Shown piece by piece: positions 62,046 through 64,000 of a stretch of DNA of 64,000 nt. Source of the DNA: Novosphingobium sp. SCN 66-18 (GTDB lineage Bacteria; Pseudomonadota; Alphaproteobacteria; Sphingomonadales; Sphingomonadaceae); the NCBI GenBank assembly GCA_001725355.1, contig MEGD01000010.1, positions 34,239 to 98,238 on the forward strand, in the 5' to 3' direction. The position numbers and the translations under genes were made by a program. Below the pieces are notes generated by a model. The model did not search any database. It worked only from the letters and a program-made list of their open reading frames with translations, and had not been told where the DNA came from. Positions within the stretch are counted from its first letter, which is position 1. Each line of letters opens with the position of its first letter.

Positions 62046-62933
62046 TCAGACCGCGTCGCATCGCCCCCAATTCGCCTGCCGGAATTCTGTCGGCGTCATG
62101 CCGGTTGAACGCTGGAAGCTGTTGGAGAAGTGCTGGGCGTGGGAGAAGCCGCAGGCGTACGCGACATCCGTCATCGAGAACCCCGGCATCGCCAACATCT
62201 CGCGAGCCCGCCCCAATCGCCGGTCGTGGATGTAGCGCGCGGGTGTCTTGCCCTTGCTCGCCTGGAAGCTACGCGCGAACTGACGGATGCTCAGGCCCGC
62301 GATGGCGGCAAGCTCGTGGAGCGTGATGCTCTCCTGGATACGGTGCTCGATATAATCGGTGACCATTTTAAGCCGAGCCGGCGCCAGCCCGCCACTTCGT
62401 GCTCCCCCCGGTTTCCTATCTCCCAGTTTCGCACGCAAGCGTGCCACGCACTGCAGGGCCCACCCTTCGGCCATGAGCGGGAAAGTCGGGTCATGGCTCC
62501 ATCCTCCAAGCTCCGACATCCCCCACTGCAGGGTGGTATCCTCGAACCCTATCAGCGGGCGGTCGAACAGCGCACGGTCACTCTCGCTGAGAAAGTCGAT
62601 CTCGATATACGCAATGCTGTAGCGGAAGCGGTTCGCGACGGCGTGGAACTCTCCACGCACCTCTTCGGCAGCGGGAAGCAAGGCGAAGACGCTACGCTGC
62701 GGCCTTGACACGTTGCTGACCTCACCGGCCACATCGAGGCTGAAGTGCCGATATCCGGCATCGAACATGAAGAGCGAAAGGCAGGGCTGACGGTAGCGGG
62801 CTACGACGGGTTCGTCGCTGACACGATCGACCTTTTCAAGCCGAAGCGAAGGCGACGCTCGAATGGACACATTCGCCTTACCATTCACATGCCTGAAGAA
62901 CTCAGGATTTTCCGGTTCCCGCGAAATCACCAT
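62046..62933 (-). CDS. AraC-family transcriptional regulator (copy 2)
   Basis: The 295-residue protein has the same two-domain plan as copy 1, and the DNA-binding parts are very similar (LHELAAIAGLSIRQFARSFQ and MTDVAYACGFSHAQHFSNSF). It has the shared segment WSHDPTFPLMAEGWALQCVARLRA. A motif site lies 38 bases upstream of the ATG, close enough to overlap its promoter. It is probably a paralogue of copy 1 that arose by duplication and diverged in the ligand domain. Confidence 0.92.
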   Translation of the reverse strand: MVISREPENPEFFRHVNGKANVSIRASPSLRLEKVDRVSDEPVVARYRQPCLSLFMFDAGYRHFSLDVAGEVSNVSRPQRSVFALLPAAEEVRGEFHAVANRFRYSIAYIEIDFLSESDRALFDRPLIGFEDTTLQWGMSELGGWSHDPTFPLMAEGWALQCVARLRAKLGDRKPGGARSGGLAPARLKMVTDYIEHRIQESITLHELAAIAGLSIRQFARSFQASKGKTPARYIHDRRLGRAREMLAMPGFSMTDVAYACGFSHAQHFSNSFQRSTGMTPTEFRQANWGRCDAV

Positions 62934-62970
62934 CGACGGAACCTGTCAGCCACACTTTGCAAGGTCGACC

Positions 62971-62985
62971 TATACCCTGGTAGTG
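62971..62985 (-). promoter_or_regulatory. ATACC-N2-GGTAT motif, site 4 (AraC copy 2)
   Basis: TATACCCTGGTAGTG, one mismatch in the right arm, 38 bases upstream of the AraC copy 2 ATG. Confidence 0.5.
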
Positions 62986-63035
62986 GCGCGACGCGATCGA
63001 GATGATCGAGCGAACACAACCGAACCGACACGACG

Positions 63036-63911
63036 TCACCCTGGGTATGCGCGATACTTCTCCGGGGTCATGTCAAAGATCCGGACGAATGCGCGCGAGA
63101 ATGCTTCCAGTGATCCGTAACCGAAGCGCGACGCGACCTGCTCGATGGAGAGGTTTCTGTCGTTCAGAAGCGCGGCCGCCGCTTCCATCCGCATTTTCAC
63201 GGCATACTCGAACGGCGTCTGCTTCGTTTTCTGCCAGACCGACTGCATGAACTCCGTGCGCGACATCTCCGCCACCTGCGCCATGTCCCCTAGGGTGGGG
63301 ACGGCATGGCCGTATCGCAGGAACTCGATGAGCCGATCGTGCTTGAGCTCGGGCACGGTATCCGGTGATTGAGCTGTCCTTAGGCTCCGCAGCCGGAGGC
63401 GCGCTGCGGTTTGAAGCGTCCACCCCTCCGCCATGATGGAAAATCCGGGATCATCGCTCCAGTTGGTGAGGTCGGCCAAGCCATGGCGTATCGCCGGATC
63501 GTCGAACCCGATCACCGGATCGCTCGCTGCGTTCTCCGCCAGCTCGGCAGGAAAGAACACCGCGATGTAGCTGCAAGTGTTTCCGACGGTGTAGTCACCC
63601 TGGGCATCCGCACCGGGAGGCAGGTAAAACAACCTGTGCCGTCTCGGCGAGTAGCTCCTTTCGGCCGAGCCGCCGACGCTGAGATTGTATCCGGAGAAGC
63701 CGCTCCGCAGGCACATCATCGTGGCGACGGGTTGCCGGTACAGCCACTCAAGAACCGGCTGCGGCGCGGTTCTCCTATTGAATTCGATGTGCACCGCCGA
63801 GCTCGTCAACGTGCTCTGCCGCGCCACCTGCCCTGAACCCGAAATCGCGCGATAGGCGACGTCACGACCGGAGACGTCACCCTCGATGTCGAGTTTCGTG
63901 AATTCAGACAA
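63036..63911 (-). CDS. AraC-family transcriptional regulator (copy 3, divergent)
   Basis: The 291-residue protein has a C-terminal AraC domain (GDMAQVAEMSRTEFMQSVWQ and IEQVASRFGYGSLEAFSRAF) that is clearly more distant from copies 1 and 2. The N-terminal domain and the segment WSDDPGFSIMAEGWTLQTAARLRL are shared, and IGFDDPAIRHGL matches a stretch in copy 2. A motif site lies 77 bases upstream. The conserved segment suggests that all three respond through a common fold. Confidence 0.9.
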   Translation of the reverse strand: MSEFTKLDIEGDVSGRDVAYRAISGSGQVARQSTLTSSAVHIEFNRRTAPQPVLEWLYRQPVATMMCLRSGFSGYNLSVGGSAERSYSPRRHRLFYLPPGADAQGDYTVGNTCSYIAVFFPAELAENAASDPVIGFDDPAIRHGLADLTNWSDDPGFSIMAEGWTLQTAARLRLRSLRTAQSPDTVPELKHDRLIEFLRYGHAVPTLGDMAQVAEMSRTEFMQSVWQKTKQTPFEYAVKMRMEAAAALLNDRNLSIEQVASRFGYGSLEAFSRAFVRIFDMTPEKYRAYPG

Positions 63912-63987
63912 ACTTCAGTCCCAATACCGGAAATCGGCAGCACGTTTTACTCGCCGACAATGGTCCACACTCCCCAAGCTTGCCATA

Positions 63988-64000
63988 TATACCAAGGTAT
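63988..64000 (-). promoter_or_regulatory. ATACC-N2-GGTAT motif, site 5 (AraC copy 3)
   Basis: TATACCAAGGTAT, a perfect palindrome core ATACC-AA-GGTAT at the very edge of the window, 77 bases upstream of AraC copy 3. Confidence 0.5.

Noticed and set aside
1-64000. CRISPR arrays, prophage, integrase or complete insertion sequences.
   Set aside because: No regularly spaced repeats, phage structural genes or transposase/integrase frames were seen; only short palindromes and one MITE-like element.

Overview
The window is a high-GC alphaproteobacterial chromosome segment, most likely from a Sphingomonadales bacterium of the Novosphingobium/Sphingobium type. The evidence is the core gene order (rpsB-tsf-pyrH-frr-uppS-cdsA-dxr-rseP-bamA-skp-fabZ), two large TonB-dependent receptors, a beta-propeller phytase paired with one of them, and GTG/TTG starts with many TGATG/ATGA coupled junctions. 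No ribosomal RNA, phage, plasmid or CRISPR locus is visible. Assignments rest on reading motifs and translated sequence; no database search was possible.

Layout. 1-4060 (minus) is the cytochrome c maturation operon ccmC-D-E-F-G-H, cut by the window edge inside ccmH. A tRNA-His follows, then a type II secretion pseudopilin set gspH-I-J-K (4395-6853, minus). A prolyl-4-hydroxylase-like oxygenase and a MarR regulator precede the cell-envelope and translation block 8183-19649 (minus): rpmE, fabZ, skp, bamA, rseP, dxr, cdsA, uppS, frr, pyrH, tsf, rpsB. Just upstream of rpsB lies a perfect alphaproteobacterial LexA box in front of a small membrane protein, and a DnaA box that overlaps a predicted rpsB promoter. 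pssA-psd, tRNA-Tyr, rlmB, a lipoprotein, hupB and lon follow.

27257-34628 holds an alcohol dehydrogenase, an HdeD-like protein, a NikR homologue that has lost three of four nickel ligands, the phytase/TonB-receptor operon and a Cds1-like PLP enzyme. 34739-41612 (minus) is a tight metabolic operon: SnoaL-like protein, GNAT acetyltransferase, nitrilase-family hydrolase, glycerophosphodiesterase, a fused alpha-beta 2-oxoacid dehydrogenase E1, a FabD-like acyltransferase without the malonyl-binding arginine, and a low-molecular-weight tyrosine phosphatase. 41802-49699 has an S9 peptidase, wrbA, purC, an M16 peptidase and a tyrosine phosphatase gene broken by a small deletion. 49820-52741 is a MarR regulator plus TonB receptor with two matched operator-like palindromes upstream. 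purS-purQ and a membrane GGDEF/EAL protein end the core-like part.

From about 56.1 kb to the end the content changes to an accessory-looking redox/stress signalling cluster. It contains a HisKA_2-type histidine kinase coupled to an OsmC protein, a single-domain response regulator in one operon with a cyclic-nucleotide-domain/thioredoxin-reductase-like protein that lacks the CxxC, three related AraC-family regulators sharing an unusual conserved segment, and a small orphan protein. A recurring palindrome (core ATACC-N2-GGTAT) lies upstream of several of these genes. A 266-bp MITE-like element supplies the stop codon of the reductase-like gene. The OsmC frame runs on into the neighbouring GGDEF gene, which suggests that the cluster was joined to the chromosome there. 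This cluster is the best candidate for an undescribed system in the window.
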